A stretch of 48,194 nt of DNA from Bradyrhizobium retamae (GCF_001440415.1 NZ_LLYA01000178.1:1-48194), one strand, 5' to 3'; positions 24,922 through 31,431 are shown, numbered from the stretch's first letter. Numbers and translations are program-made. Notes: generated from the letters alone by a model not told the origin.

Positions 24922-25359
24922 ATGCCCGTTACTCACTTTCCAATCTCGGTCCCCGATGCGGCGACCTACACCGTCAAGGCCACCGATGCCGGCCTTGTGC
25001 ACTACATGCCGGACCTGACGGCGGATATTACGATCACTCTGCCAAGCCCCGACTTTGGCCTCTGGTTCGAGTTCGCCTATGTTGGCGCGGCTGCCGATGC
25101 GCAAGACTGGCTCATCAATACCGGCTCCGACACGAATTACTACAAAGGCGGAGTGCTTCACGTCGATGCCGATGCGGGCGCCGGGGCGGATGAATGTCTT
25201 CCGGCTCGCAGTGATGGCAATTCGAACTCCAAATTTACCGTTCTAACGCCAGACGTTGGGACGCGGGTTCGGATCGAATGCGCAGATGGCGTGACCTGGA
25301 ATGTCAGCGGCATGGTTGTGAGCGCGAGTGCGAGCGCTGCGGCCTTCGCCGATCAGTGA
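24922..25359 (+). CDS. capsid decoration/head-fibre-like protein
   Basis: A 145-residue beta-rich protein 13 bases after the capsid stop, with AAGGAAAAACGA before the ATG. It begins MPVTHFPISVPDAATYTVKA and has alternating strands and a C-terminal Ala/Ser tail (MVVSASASAAAF). Position and composition fit a decoration protein on the capsid surface. It ends at a UUCG-loop terminator. Confidence 0.6.
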   Translation: MPVTHFPISVPDAATYTVKATDAGLVHYMPDLTADITITLPSPDFGLWFEFAYVGAAADAQDWLINTGSDTNYYKGGVLHVDADAGAGADECLPARSDGNSNSKFTVLTPDVGTRVRIECADGVTWNVSGMVVSASASAAAFADQ

Positions 25360-25371
25360 TCTGACAGAGGG

Positions 25372-25391
25372 GGACGGGCTTCGGCCCGTCC
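25372..25391 (+). terminator. UUCG-tetraloop terminator
   Basis: Perfect stem GGACGGGC-TTCG-GCCCGTCC followed by TCTTCC. It probably ends most transcripts of the capsid block, giving more capsid than downstream product. Confidence 0.7.
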
Positions 25392-25415
25392 TCTTCCCAA
25401 GCGAGCCAATGCGCA

Positions 25416-25721
25416 ATGGAAGAATGGAAAGTTCTCTCAACCGATCCGGACGGCACCGTCACCTATTTCATGGATATCGGCAACGCCTGGGTAGTGAAGA
25501 CGGAAACGCCCGTTGACGATCTCCTGGCGGACAACAAGGCCAAATTCAATGACTCCCTTGGGAAGCGGTTTGGCGACGGCAAGGTGGTGGCGCGCGTGCC
25601 GATGAACCTGTTCTTTGACAAGCTTGCCGAGCCGATGAAGCAGCGAGATCGCAAGTTCATCAAGCGGTTTCTAAACGATGCCGACAACGCTGCATTCCGA
25701 ACCTTCAAAGGAAATATCTAA
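25416..25721 (+). CDS. hypothetical phage structural-operon protein
   Basis: 101 residues, starting MEEWKVLSTDPDGTVTYFMD, then a beta-hairpin and a basic helical C-terminus (LAEPMKQRDRKFIKRFLNDA). Small proteins of this kind follow capsid genes in SU10-like phages, but their job is not known to me. The stop abuts the next GTG start. Confidence 0.55.
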   Translation: MEEWKVLSTDPDGTVTYFMDIGNAWVVKTETPVDDLLADNKAKFNDSLGKRFGDGKVVARVPMNLFFDKLAEPMKQRDRKFIKRFLNDADNAAFRTFKGNI

Positions 25722-26567
25722 GTGGCACAAGCGCTGACATTGACGGAAGCTGCGGAGCGGCTGGCCCCCGTCTTCATGGAAGAGTCGGAATCAACCTCTC
25801 TTCCGGTCCCTGCCAAGTCCAATGGAAAGTGGATGTCCCTGGAGAACGCCGGGACTATCCTGGCCGAGCGCGTGACCGGGCAGTCCGTTGCCAAGCCTTC
25901 GAAGGCAAGGGCAGAGGTCACTGTCAGGGAAGCGGCAAAGCAGATCGAACGCTCCGATCTGGAAACGCCCGCCGAATTGTCAGAACTCAGGGGGAGGCGG
26001 CTGGTGGCTACGGCCGCGTCGTTTCAATGCTGGCAGGAGTTGGAGGACTTCATCAATCGAGCGACGCACCATTTCCAAGGTCAGGACGAAGCGACGCTAG
26101 CTGCCGATCCGCAGTATCGCGAGGTCTGCGCTTACGCTCAACAGCTAAGGGCGCGGTACGATGCTGCGTATCATGAGGCGACTGACGTGTGGACCAGGCA
26201 ATGCCTGGCCGAGAACGAGGTTTTCGAAGCGGGGCGGCCGGACTGGAAGCCGGAGGATGCAAGGCGAGTAGCTGCGTTGCTTGACCGGCTTGGCGTTTCA
26301 GAACAGGAGAGGGAAGCGCTCTGGCTCACACCCGAGCCAATCAACGTCGCAAGCCCGATCTGCATGACGCTCGCGCAATTGGCGGTTGGTGCTGACAACC
26401 CGGATCCAATCCAGGCGGCTCTCGGCGCCGTGGGCTTTGACGACGGAGATATCAATGCCGTGATCTCGGGCGAGATGCCGATCTATCTGCGGGACCATCG
26501 TATTCAGGAACTGGTAGCGAGGGCGGCTGATGTTGACACGCAAGCAAAAAATCGCGCGGCTGCTTGA
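25722..26567 (+). CDS. hypothetical structural-operon protein, scaffold-like
   Basis: A 281-residue acidic helical protein from GTG directly after the previous stop. N-terminal residues 1-80 are Ser/Ala/Glu-rich; the middle (WQELEDFINRATHHFQGQ, YAQQLRARYDAAYHEATDVW) is strongly helical; the C-terminal part mentions ICMTLAQLAVGADNP. Size and position would suit a head-to-tail or internal virion protein, but there is no portal signature: it is too short, and it lacks the clip and wing pattern. Confidence 0.5.
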   Translation: MAQALTLTEAAERLAPVFMEESESTSLPVPAKSNGKWMSLENAGTILAERVTGQSVAKPSKARAEVTVREAAKQIERSDLETPAELSELRGRRLVATAASFQCWQELEDFINRATHHFQGQDEATLAADPQYREVCAYAQQLRARYDAAYHEATDVWTRQCLAENEVFEAGRPDWKPEDARRVAALLDRLGVSEQEREALWLTPEPINVASPICMTLAQLAVGADNPDPIQAALGAVGFDDGDINAVISGEMPIYLRDHRIQELVARAADVDTQAKNRAAA

Positions 26568-26871
26568 TAGCTCCAGCGAAGGAGAGAGGGCGGCGGCACA
26601 GGCTGCACTCGATCGCCTGACGATAACGCCACCGCCTCCCGGTTCACCGGAGTGGTCCGCCGCCATGATTGAACACAAGAGGATCGTTTCAGAATGCGGG
26701 CTTCGAATAAGCGACCCCGGTTTGAGTACAGCCGATGTTACCACCATTCGACGGTGGACCCGGTTTGTAGGGAGGCCGTGGGAAGACGGCGCAGAGGACC
26801 TGCGCAGGATTCATCGGCAGCTTGTGAAACAGGATCAAGAGCAATGTCTGGCGCTTCCATCCCCAACCTAG
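26530..26871 (+). CDS. hypothetical protein, overlapping start
   Basis: 113 residues. The ATG lies 38 bases inside the upstream gene. It opens MLTRKQKIARLLDSSSEGER with a helix that resembles the N-terminus of DUF2786-like proteins, followed by PPPPGSPEWSAAM and a basic C-terminal region. Its tail overlaps the next gene by 28 bases. Codon use stays normal in the non-overlapping middle. Confidence 0.45.
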   Translation: MLTRKQKIARLLDSSSEGERAAAQAALDRLTITPPPPGSPEWSAAMIEHKRIVSECGLRISDPGLSTADVTTIRRWTRFVGRPWEDGAEDLRRIHRQLVKQDQEQCLALPSPT

Positions 26872-27161
26872 GCGAAATGGCCTTGCATCTCGAGTATCGT
26901 CTGATCGAGGCCGTCTCTGCCGGCCCGATGGGCAAGGAGGTCAGCGCTGAGATCGCCGAGGCCGTAGCGGGTGCGAAAGATATGGATCTGGCGGGCCTGC
27001 TTGCCTGGGGCCGCGCCCTGCATGCTGCCGCCGCAGTCTGCTTCAAGCGCGGTGACGAAGACGCGGAGTTATTGCACGACATGGCGCAGCGGCTGATCGG
27101 GCTGGCATTTGACCGGATTGCCTTGGCCGCGCCGCCAGTGCCGGAAAGCTTGAAGCATTGA
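26844..27161 (+). CDS. hypothetical small helical protein
   Basis: 105 residues beginning MSGASIPNLGEMALHLEYRL. It is almost entirely helical and Ala/Leu-rich (AGLLAWGRALHAAAAVCFKR), with acidic patches. It is the last gene of the structural operon, facing the minus-strand gene that ends 22 bases away. No family recognised. Confidence 0.5.
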   Translation: MSGASIPNLGEMALHLEYRLIEAVSAGPMGKEVSAEIAEAVAGAKDMDLAGLLAWGRALHAAAAVCFKRGDEDAELLHDMAQRLIGLAFDRIALAAPPVPESLKH

Positions 27162-27183
27162 TTGCTGTGAGCGAGCTATCGAT

Positions 27184-27564
27184 TCAGTCATCGTCTTCCC
27201 AGGCGGGGGTCGAATAGTCGAGGGCAACTCTCCGCCCTTCGAACCATCCCCAATCACAAGCTTTCGGCTCGAATGGGCTATCTTCACCCGGCGCGTACTC
27301 CCATGCTTTCCAAGCTTCCTGATATTCTTCGTCGCTCATTTCGGTGAGCGGCTCGGCCGCTCGCATAATCAGAACCGCCCCTTTCGGTGACACCCAGAGA
27401 GCCGGACACAGCAATGCTCGGCGCGTGTCGTTCGATTTGCGGTACAGATTCGCCTCATACAGGTTGCTCGCTCGTCCCCGCTGGTTCTTAGCGAATTTGA
27501 AGGCGAGAGGGCCGACAATGATGACTGGCGACCGCATGCTACCGGCCTTTGAGATTTTCAACAT
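27184..27564 (-). CDS. conserved hypothetical cargo protein
   Basis: About 126 residues from ATG 27564; the longer frame to 27852 would collide with the divergent gene, so I reject it. The sequence has VIIVGPLAFKFAKNQRGRAS, LYEANLYRKSNDTRRALLCP, VLIMRAAEPLTEM and CDWGWFEGRRVALDYSTP. This pattern of a short protein with a conserved L-Y-E-A-x-L-Y / DWGW core recurs in Bradyrhizobium accessory regions; the fragment looks like the N-lobe of a small kinase-like fold, but no catalytic motif is complete. Convergent with the structural operon. Confidence 0.6.
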   Translation of the reverse strand: MLKISKAGSMRSPVIIVGPLAFKFAKNQRGRASNLYEANLYRKSNDTRRALLCPALWVSPKGAVLIMRAAEPLTEMSDEEYQEAWKAWEYAPGEDSPFEPKACDWGWFEGRRVALDYSTPAWEDDD

Positions 27565-27675
27565 GAGTTTGCACCGCGCGAAACAGTCATGCGGCACTAT
27601 ATGCGCCTGGAGGAGTTGTGGCGAGAATCGGTTTATAGGTTCGTCTGCCACGACTAGCCAGAGGGCGGAGGCGGC

Positions 27676-28353
27676 ATGGGCGTCTATAGAAAATATTGCA
27701 GGATCTGCTGGTACAGCGGCAAGTGTATGCGCTTTGCTATCGCTGGCGCTTACAAGAGTTCGCTCAATTGGGGCGGCATCCTGGGTGCCGGAGTGATTGG
27801 CGCTTTCGCAGAGCTGCGCGGCTTCAGCTTTCTTCCTGGTGAGGGATGGCAAGGAATTGTTGCGTCAGGCCTGATTTATACTGCCGTTGCCTTTCTGGTT
27901 ATCTTCCTAGTCCGGCTGGTCATCGCCCCTTTTGTGATCCATCGCGATGGTGAATGGCATGGCCTACGATTCGTTTACCGCGAACCACAACTAGGCTTCA
28001 GTCACTATTTCAAACCAAGCGAAAACAATGAGGTTTTCCGATTCCGATTTAAGGACGCCCCTCCATTTTCAGCGATAACTTACAAAATTGTAGCCGATGG
28101 CCGGTCTGATTTTTTTTCGATAGTCGTTGCCGCTCATGAGAAGGGGTTGATCGAGTTCACAACTCATTCTGATTTTCAGTACACCGGCGGAACTGTTGCT
28201 GTGAATAAGGACCGGGATATGTGCGCTAAAGCCTTTTTGCGGCCCGATGCCGATCCGTTCTCAATTCGAATATATGTTCATTCATGGGAAGAGCATGCCG
28301 ACCCGGCAACGGAAATCAAAACGGCTGACTTTGAACCCGCAAGATGGGGATGA
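27676..28353 (+). CDS. membrane protein with large C-terminal domain
   Basis: 225 residues. ATG follows GGCGGAGGCGGC, a strong Shine-Dalgarno. Residues 30-45 and 60-90 form two membrane helices (ILGAGVIGAFAELRG; VASGLIYTAVAFLVIFLVRL); residues 95-225 are a soluble, beta-rich domain with basic and aromatic residues. The N-terminus holds YCRICWYSGKC, a possible Cys cluster. Such two-TM proteins in phage elements can be exclusion or defence effectors, but nothing here proves it. Divergent from the gene at 27564. Confidence 0.55.
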   Translation: MGVYRKYCRICWYSGKCMRFAIAGAYKSSLNWGGILGAGVIGAFAELRGFSFLPGEGWQGIVASGLIYTAVAFLVIFLVRLVIAPFVIHRDGEWHGLRFVYREPQLGFSHYFKPSENNEVFRFRFKDAPPFSAITYKIVADGRSDFFSIVVAAHEKGLIEFTTHSDFQYTGGTVAVNKDRDMCAKAFLRPDADPFSIRIYVHSWEEHADPATEIKTADFEPARWG

Positions 28354-28365
28354 TGCTAGCCGGCA

Positions 28366-28557
28366 CTATTTCTTCGCCTTCAACCCCAGCTCTACAAGCC
28401 GGCGGATGGCTTCGGGCCGCCCCGGCAGATCATCCTGCTGGCGGCGCCAGTCGTCGATCTCTCGCAGGCCATCGGTCGTAATGCGCACCGTCACAGCCTC
28501 GCTCTCCACAGGAGGGCGGCCGCGTGATTTTTTAATGTTATTTATTCTTGACTTCAT
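28366..28557 (-). CDS. ribbon-helix-helix (CopG-type) regulator
   Basis: 63 residues. A basic N-terminus (MKSRINNIKKSRGRPPVES) leads into the RHH fold: strand AVTVRITTD, helix GLREIDDWRRQQD, turn, then PEAIRRLVELGLKAK. A CATAAATTTATG palindrome overlaps its start codon, which points to autoregulation. It is not next to a toxin gene, so it may control the neighbouring divergent cassette at 28641. Confidence 0.8.
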   Translation of the reverse strand: MKSRINNIKKSRGRPPVESEAVTVRITTDGLREIDDWRRQQDDLPGRPEAIRRLVELGLKAKK

Positions 28558-28577
28558 AAATTTATGATGTCATAAAA
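28554..28577. promoter_or_regulatory. RHH operator over a start codon
   Basis: The 12-bp palindrome CATAAATTTATG (28555-28566) includes the RHH gene's own start codon (28557-28555). TCATAAA is repeated at 28554 and 28570, sixteen bases apart. RHH proteins bind short repeats of this kind in pairs. Confidence 0.55.
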
Positions 28578-28582
28578 TGGCA

Positions 28583-28615
28583 AGCCGGGCAAGTGCGGAA
28601 ACATCCTGCCCGGCT
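28583..28615 (+). promoter_or_regulatory. leader hairpin upstream of cassette B
   Basis: Perfect 9-bp stem AGCCGGGCA / TGCCCGGCT with a 15-base loop, 25 bases before the ATG at 28641. No T-run follows. It could end read-through or shape the 5' leader of cassette B. Confidence 0.5.
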
Positions 28616-28640
28616 CTAACCCCAAGCAAGGACGAGACCC

Positions 28641-29624
28641 ATGCCTAAGGCTGAACGCGTGCTTAGCACGCCACCCACAAACGCGCCCATATGTCAGAGC
28701 GCCCCAGGCGCCGTTCAATTGTCCTCACCTCCAGTGATTCTCGGAAGTCATCCCCCTGCATATCAGGGAGTCAAAAACCAACCAGAACCATCCCGCGGAT
28801 CGGCGATTCATTCGGAAGGGGCGGGCAAGTCAACAATTAGCAGGAGGTTTCTAATGAACTCGATCGTTTCCCTTCCCATCGCCGCGGCCGTGCCAGTTGC
28901 GAGCCCGTCGATCGCCAGCCCGATGTCGGACAAGCCTAGCAGCCTGGAAGCTGAACTGGCGCGCTTTGAGCAGGCGGTAAATGTGCTGCGAACGCGGCAT
29001 GTTTGCGAAGGGTGGACGATGGATGAGGCAGCGGCCGAACGAGCGTTGAGCTACTTCCGCAAGGGGTGTCCCGACGACGACGAGGAATGGGGTGCTACCC
29101 TCTACTTCATGGCGTCTCACGGCCTTTCGTTCGAGTGGATACACTATGGCGACCCAAGCGTGATGATTGCTCAAAGTGCCTCCCTTTCGCGGCAAGCGGC
29201 TGCTGCGGACCCCATTTTTGCAGCGATTGATTCACACAAGCGTGCTTTCACCGCGTATGACGTGGAGATGCCTCGGACGGATGAGCTTGAAGAGGCTATT
29301 CCGAGCAATCGGCGGCAAACTACCACGGCCGAGTTGGACAACCCGGCAGAGGACGATGACCCGCAATGGGTCCAGCATCAGCGCGAATTGCACCGGCTAC
29401 GCGAAGCAGAAAGCGAGGCTGAGTGCGTTCTTGCCTCCGTAGTGCCGACGACGCTGCAGGGAATCGCCGCGCTACTCCAATACGCAGCCGAGGTGGAGAG
29501 GCGGGGCGCTGGATGGCCTACCGATCTCGTCGATCCCGACGACGAAAAAACGAAGTTCGGACGTAGCTGGTACTACTTCGTACACCGAAACCTAGTCGAA
29601 TCGCTCCAGACCTTGGCCGCGTAG
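28641..29624 (+). CDS. cassette B protein, possibly exported
   Basis: A 327-residue open frame. The first 70 residues are Pro/Ser/Ala-rich and include APGAVQLSSPPVI, shared with the gene at 1996. Then STISRRFLMNSIVSLPIAAA resembles a Tat signal (S-R-R-F-L) followed by a hydrophobic core. The AGG AGG codons for RR also form a perfect Shine-Dalgarno in front of an ATG at 28854, so a 256-residue form may be the main product. The body (90-327) is acidic and helical (LEAELARFEQAVNVLR, QWVQHQRELHRLREAESEAE), and unlike that of cassette A. No domain recognised. Confidence 0.6.
   Translation: MPKAERVLSTPPTNAPICQSAPGAVQLSSPPVILGSHPPAYQGVKNQPEPSRGSAIHSEGAGKSTISRRFLMNSIVSLPIAAAVPVASPSIASPMSDKPSSLEAELARFEQAVNVLRTRHVCEGWTMDEAAAERALSYFRKGCPDDDEEWGATLYFMASHGLSFEWIHYGDPSVMIAQSASLSRQAAAADPIFAAIDSHKRAFTAYDVEMPRTDELEEAIPSNRRQTTTAELDNPAEDDDPQWVQHQRELHRLREAESEAECVLASVVPTTLQGIAALLQYAAEVERRGAGWPTDLVDPDDEKTKFGRSWYYFVHRNLVESLQTLAA
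28699..28740 (+). repeat. 42-bp conserved cassette leader, copy B
   Basis: Matches 2628-2669 (minus strand) at 41 of 42 positions, in the same reading frame. The sequence contains GCGCCCCAGGCGCC and CACCTCCAGTGATTC; the first holds a near-palindromic GGCGCC-rich block that could pair in RNA. Confidence 0.75.
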
Positions 29625-29636
29625 TTCTTGCCGCTT

Positions 29637-29662
29637 GGCCCGCCGGTTCACGCTGGCGGGCC
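29637..29662 (+). terminator. hairpin terminator of cassette B
   Basis: Perfect stem GGCCCGCC / GGCGGGCC with a ten-base loop GGTTCACGCT, 12 bases after the cassette B stop. It is nearly identical, loop included, to the hairpin after cassette A (1961-1988). Confidence 0.7.
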
Positions 29663-29829
29663 GTAGTCTTACGGGAGCAGCTTGCGTGAACCTTGGGCGC
29701 GGCAGCACAGACCAACATGTAACCCGGGATTTTGTTAATCCCTCTCGGGAAAGAGATTCAGCGCCGCCAGCGATCGTTTCAACGCTAGGCGGCGTTGCGT
29801 TGTCTGTCGTCGCCCTCAGTTGGCGGCCT

Positions 29830-29976
29830 TCATTCCAGAACCTCATACTCAAAGGCCACGCCTTCGGGGTCATTCTCCGCGAACCAGGTTGCGGCGCCGT
29901 CCGCATTTGCGAACACCTTGAGGTGGTCAGGGTCTCCGACCTCTTTGCTCGTATCGACGTAAATCAGCACGGTCAT
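29830..29976 (-). CDS. conserved hypothetical 48-residue protein
   Basis: MTVLIYVDTSKEVGDPDHLK to the C-terminus FEYEVLE. AGAGGGA precedes the ATG at 29976. Very short acidic proteins with this V-L-I-Y-V-(D/N)-T-S-K start and GVAFEYEV end are common in Bradyrhizobium accessory DNA. The start overlaps the stop of the upstream gene as ATGA, so the pair is coupled. Function unknown. Confidence 0.65.
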   Translation of the reverse strand: MTVLIYVDTSKEVGDPDHLKVFANADGAATWFAENDPEGVAFEYEVLE

Positions 29977-30260
29977 TGGTCCCTCTTGAGCTTTCTCCGC
30001 CCCCAATGATGTCCTTTGCTCTCCGTGAACTCGGGGACGCGGCCGCGGTTCAATGCCCGCATGACGCCGATCCGGGCCAACATCGTCGGACCGCCGCTCC
30101 CCGCGACGAGGATCAGCGCCTCCATGGCGGCCAGCCATTCTGGCGCAGAGTGCTCCGCCTTCGGCAGCTTCATGATGTAGCTGGCGGCGTCCCTCAAGGT
30201 CAGGAGCTGCCGGCCATTCGGAAGCGGTATTGGATCCTCAAACGAGGTCGACCAGGGCAA
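29973..30260 (-). CDS. conserved hypothetical protein
   Basis: 95 residues from a TTG, starting with PWSTSFEDPIPLPNGRQLLT. A helical core (LRDAASYIMKLPKAEHSAPEW, quoted in part) and a basic tail RGRVPEFTESKGHHWGRRK follow. This is another small family seen repeatedly in Bradyrhizobium islands, usually right before the 48-residue gene, as here. No function is known to me. Confidence 0.65.
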   Translation of the reverse strand: MPWSTSFEDPIPLPNGRQLLTLRDAASYIMKLPKAEHSAPEWLAAMEALILVAGSGGPTMLARIGVMRALNRGRVPEFTESKGHHWGRRKLKRDQ

Positions 30261-30320
30261 TAAAAATGCTCAGGCAATGATCTTGGGTGTTCCATCCCAG
30301 CAAAGCCTATCCCTAGCGGC

Positions 30321-30348
30321 TTGTCATCTTGTTCACGTTTTGTACTAT
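30321..30348 (+). promoter_or_regulatory. promoter for the 30355-30903 operon
   Basis: TTGTCA at 30321 and TACTAT at 30343 with a 16-base spacing. The -10 box ends only six bases before the ATG at 30355, so the transcript would be leaderless or nearly so. Confidence 0.45.
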
Positions 30349-30354
30349 TGTGAA

Positions 30355-30534
30355 ATGAAGACCGATCGGGAAATCGAGATCCTGTTCAGGCGGCTACGCC
30401 TCTACGACGAGCTCGGGCGCCGCGCCGAGGGGCTCGTTCGAACGATTCAGAGGGTATTGGGGGAGCGCTATGGGCCTAGATCACGTCCGTTCCGAAATCG
30501 AGCACATGCGCGTGCAAGTCGGAAAACAGCGTAA
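30355..30534 (+). CDS. hypothetical small basic protein
   Basis: 59 residues, MKTDREIEILFRRLRLYDEL at the start and an Arg-rich end (RPFRNRAHARASRKTA). The start overlaps a promoter-like sequence and has no Shine-Dalgarno. The final 65 bases overlap the next gene in another frame, so the basic tail may be a by-product of that overlap. No family recognised. Confidence 0.5.
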   Translation: MKTDREIEILFRRLRLYDELGRRAEGLVRTIQRVLGERYGPRSRPFRNRAHARASRKTA

Positions 30535-30700
30535 GGAGATTCTCCAGCTTCAACGCGCCGGCATCTCGACTGCATCGGCTGAGCTTTTGCTACAACGGAT
30601 GCTGGCAAAGATTGATGGCCTTTGTGACGAGCGGGACCGACTCAAGAAGGAGGAGGGCGGTCCAACGAAAGGGCGCGTGCTTGGCGGCCGGAGTTGGTGA
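30470..30700 (+). CDS. conserved hypothetical coiled-coil protein
   Basis: 76 residues. ATG is preceded by GGGGGAG. MGLDHVRSEIEHMRVQVGKQ starts a coiled coil that continues through LLLQRMLAKIDGLCDERDRL. The Gly/Arg tail is TKGRVLGGRSW. It is a short protein of a kind frequent in Bradyrhizobium mobile regions, in an operon with the next gene (stop and start overlap as TGATG). Confidence 0.65.
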   Translation: MGLDHVRSEIEHMRVQVGKQRKEILQLQRAGISTASAELLLQRMLAKIDGLCDERDRLKKEEGGPTKGRVLGGRSW

Positions 30701-30903
30701 TGGCAGAGCCGCTCAAATGGTACGACGAGAACGCGGACAACTCGCCGTGGATCGATGCACTCGCTGAACTGCGTCAGCGCGCGACCCGCGAGGGCTACTG
30801 CTATCAACACGTCCAGGCAATCACGGTCGCGATCGACCAGTACGCCGAGAAGGCGCTAGGCAACCGCGATTACTTTCTCAACAAGCCTTACAGAATTGGC
30901 TGA
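30700..30903 (+). CDS. conserved hypothetical protein
   Basis: 67 residues, MAEPLKWYDENADNSPWIDA, then LAELRQRATREGYCYQHVQA and a C-terminal IDQYAEKALGNRDYFLNKPY. It is compact and helical with conserved aromatics; I associate it with the preceding coiled-coil gene in Bradyrhizobium islands. Unknown function. Last plus-strand gene of the element. Confidence 0.65.
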   Translation: MAEPLKWYDENADNSPWIDALAELRQRATREGYCYQHVQAITVAIDQYAEKALGNRDYFLNKPYRIG

Positions 30904-30906
30904 GGC

Positions 30907-31020
30907 TCATTCGATGCCGCTGCCGAGCTTTTCGATCTTGACCCCGATTGAAACGATCGCCCCCAATATTGCGACCATGGCCACGACAACAGCGATTGCA
31001 GCAACCAGAATGATGTCCAT
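30907..31020 (-). CDS. 37-residue single-TM peptide
   Basis: MDIILVAAIAVVVAMVAILG covers the first 20 residues: one uninterrupted membrane helix, followed by a short polar tail KIEKLGSGIE. It is antisense to nothing and fills the gap between the last plus-strand gene and the right att region. Membrane peptides of this size act as holin-like, toxin or regulatory peptides; no evidence selects one. Confidence 0.45.
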   Translation of the reverse strand: MDIILVAAIAVVVAMVAILGAIVSIGVKIEKLGSGIE

Positions 31021-31032
31021 CACGCACCCATG

Positions 31033-31055
31033 TGTGTGCAGGGTGTGTGCACATG
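31033..31055. promoter_or_regulatory. candidate integrase arm site, right
   Basis: TGTGTGCA, four bases, then GTGTGCACATG: the same bipartite sequence and spacing as at 15414-15436 beside the left end. It lies 56 bases inside the right att core. Confidence 0.55.
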
Positions 31056-31056
31056 A

Positions 31057-31087
31057 AAAAACCTCTTCCGATCAAGAAGAGGTTTTT
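31057..31087. terminator. bidirectional terminator at the right end
   Basis: Perfect 12-bp stem AAAAACCTCTTC / GAAGAGGTTTTT with a 7-base loop. A-run and T-run on opposite sides allow termination in both directions, insulating the element from the tRNA-Lys gene. Confidence 0.8.
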
Positions 31088-31110
31088 GCGGGCTAAGTGA
31101 TTGATTTTGC

Positions 31111-31157
31111 TTGGTGAGCGCGGAGGGACTCGAACCCTCGACCCCATGATTAAAAGT
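31111..31157. repeat. attR, right att core
   Basis: 47 bases identical to 15236-15282, made of the 3' part of tRNA-Lys including its CCA. The downstream bases complete the tRNA, so the gene stays whole after insertion. Confidence 0.92.
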
Positions 31158-31187
31158 CACGTGCTCTACCGCCTGAGCTACGCGCTC
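31112..31187 (-). tRNA. tRNA-Lys(UUU), CCA encoded
   Basis: Full cloverleaf on the minus strand. The acceptor stem is GAGCGCG / CGCGCTC with discriminator A and genomic CCA at 31114-31112. The D-arm is GCTC / GAGC, the anticodon stem CGTGA / TCATG with loop CTTTTAA giving anticodon UUU, and the T-arm GAGGG-TTCGAGT-CCCTC. It is the integration site of the 15.9-kb element. Confidence 0.95.
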
Positions 31188-31339
31188 ACTCGCCGCGCTG
31201 TGTAGGGGGCGGGCCCCTGCGGGTCAATAGCAACCCTGCGGCAAATTCGTGGTTCGTTTGATCCCAATTCTCTTTAGGTAGCTAAAGGTTAGTTCGGGTT
31301 CTTCAACCGGCCGCCGCCAATCGATCCACGGGAAAGTCG

Positions 31340-31430
31340 CGGTTCTGATTGAAATCAGAACCGTGATCGCCTCCTATTTGACGCGTCTTCCTGGCGCGAA
31401 CCGGGATTCACTTCGCTCGAAAAACGCTGC
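31340..31430 (-). repeat. palindromic intergenic repeat, copy 1
   Basis: Contains the perfect palindrome CGGTTCTGATT-GA-AATCAGAACCG (31340-31363), then a GACGCGTCTTC, GCGAACCGGGATTCACTTC and GCTCGAAAAACGC tract. The same order of blocks recurs inverted at 40399-40500. A dispersed intergenic repeat, not a gene. Confidence 0.7.
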
Positions 31431-31431
31431 A

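Larger units (their letters stand above)
15236..31157. mobile_element. 15.9-kb tRNA-Lys element with capsid genes
   Basis: The element is bounded by 47-bp perfect direct repeats (15236-15282 and 31111-31157), the right copy being the 3' part of an intact tRNA-Lys gene. The integrase lies next to the left end. The internal order is integration/regulation (15.5-18.0 kb), replication-like ATPase with iteron-like repeats (18.0-19.25), small terminase (19.3-20.0), structural genes (20.1-27.2) and accessory cargo (27.2-31.0). No gene is long enough, or of the right sequence, to be a large terminase, portal, prohead protease, tail tape measure or lysin. It reads as a capsid-encoding satellite or a deleted prophage. 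Confidence 0.85.

Noticed and set aside
25722..26567. Portal protein in the structural operon
   Set aside because: At 281 residues it is far shorter than a portal, and it has no portal-like pattern; helical, Ala/Glu-rich scaffold-like composition instead.
27565..27852. Extended N-terminus (to 27852) of the minus-strand gene at 27184
   Set aside because: It would overlap the strong Shine-Dalgarno and coding start of the divergent membrane protein at 27676, and its sequence has no protein-like pattern.
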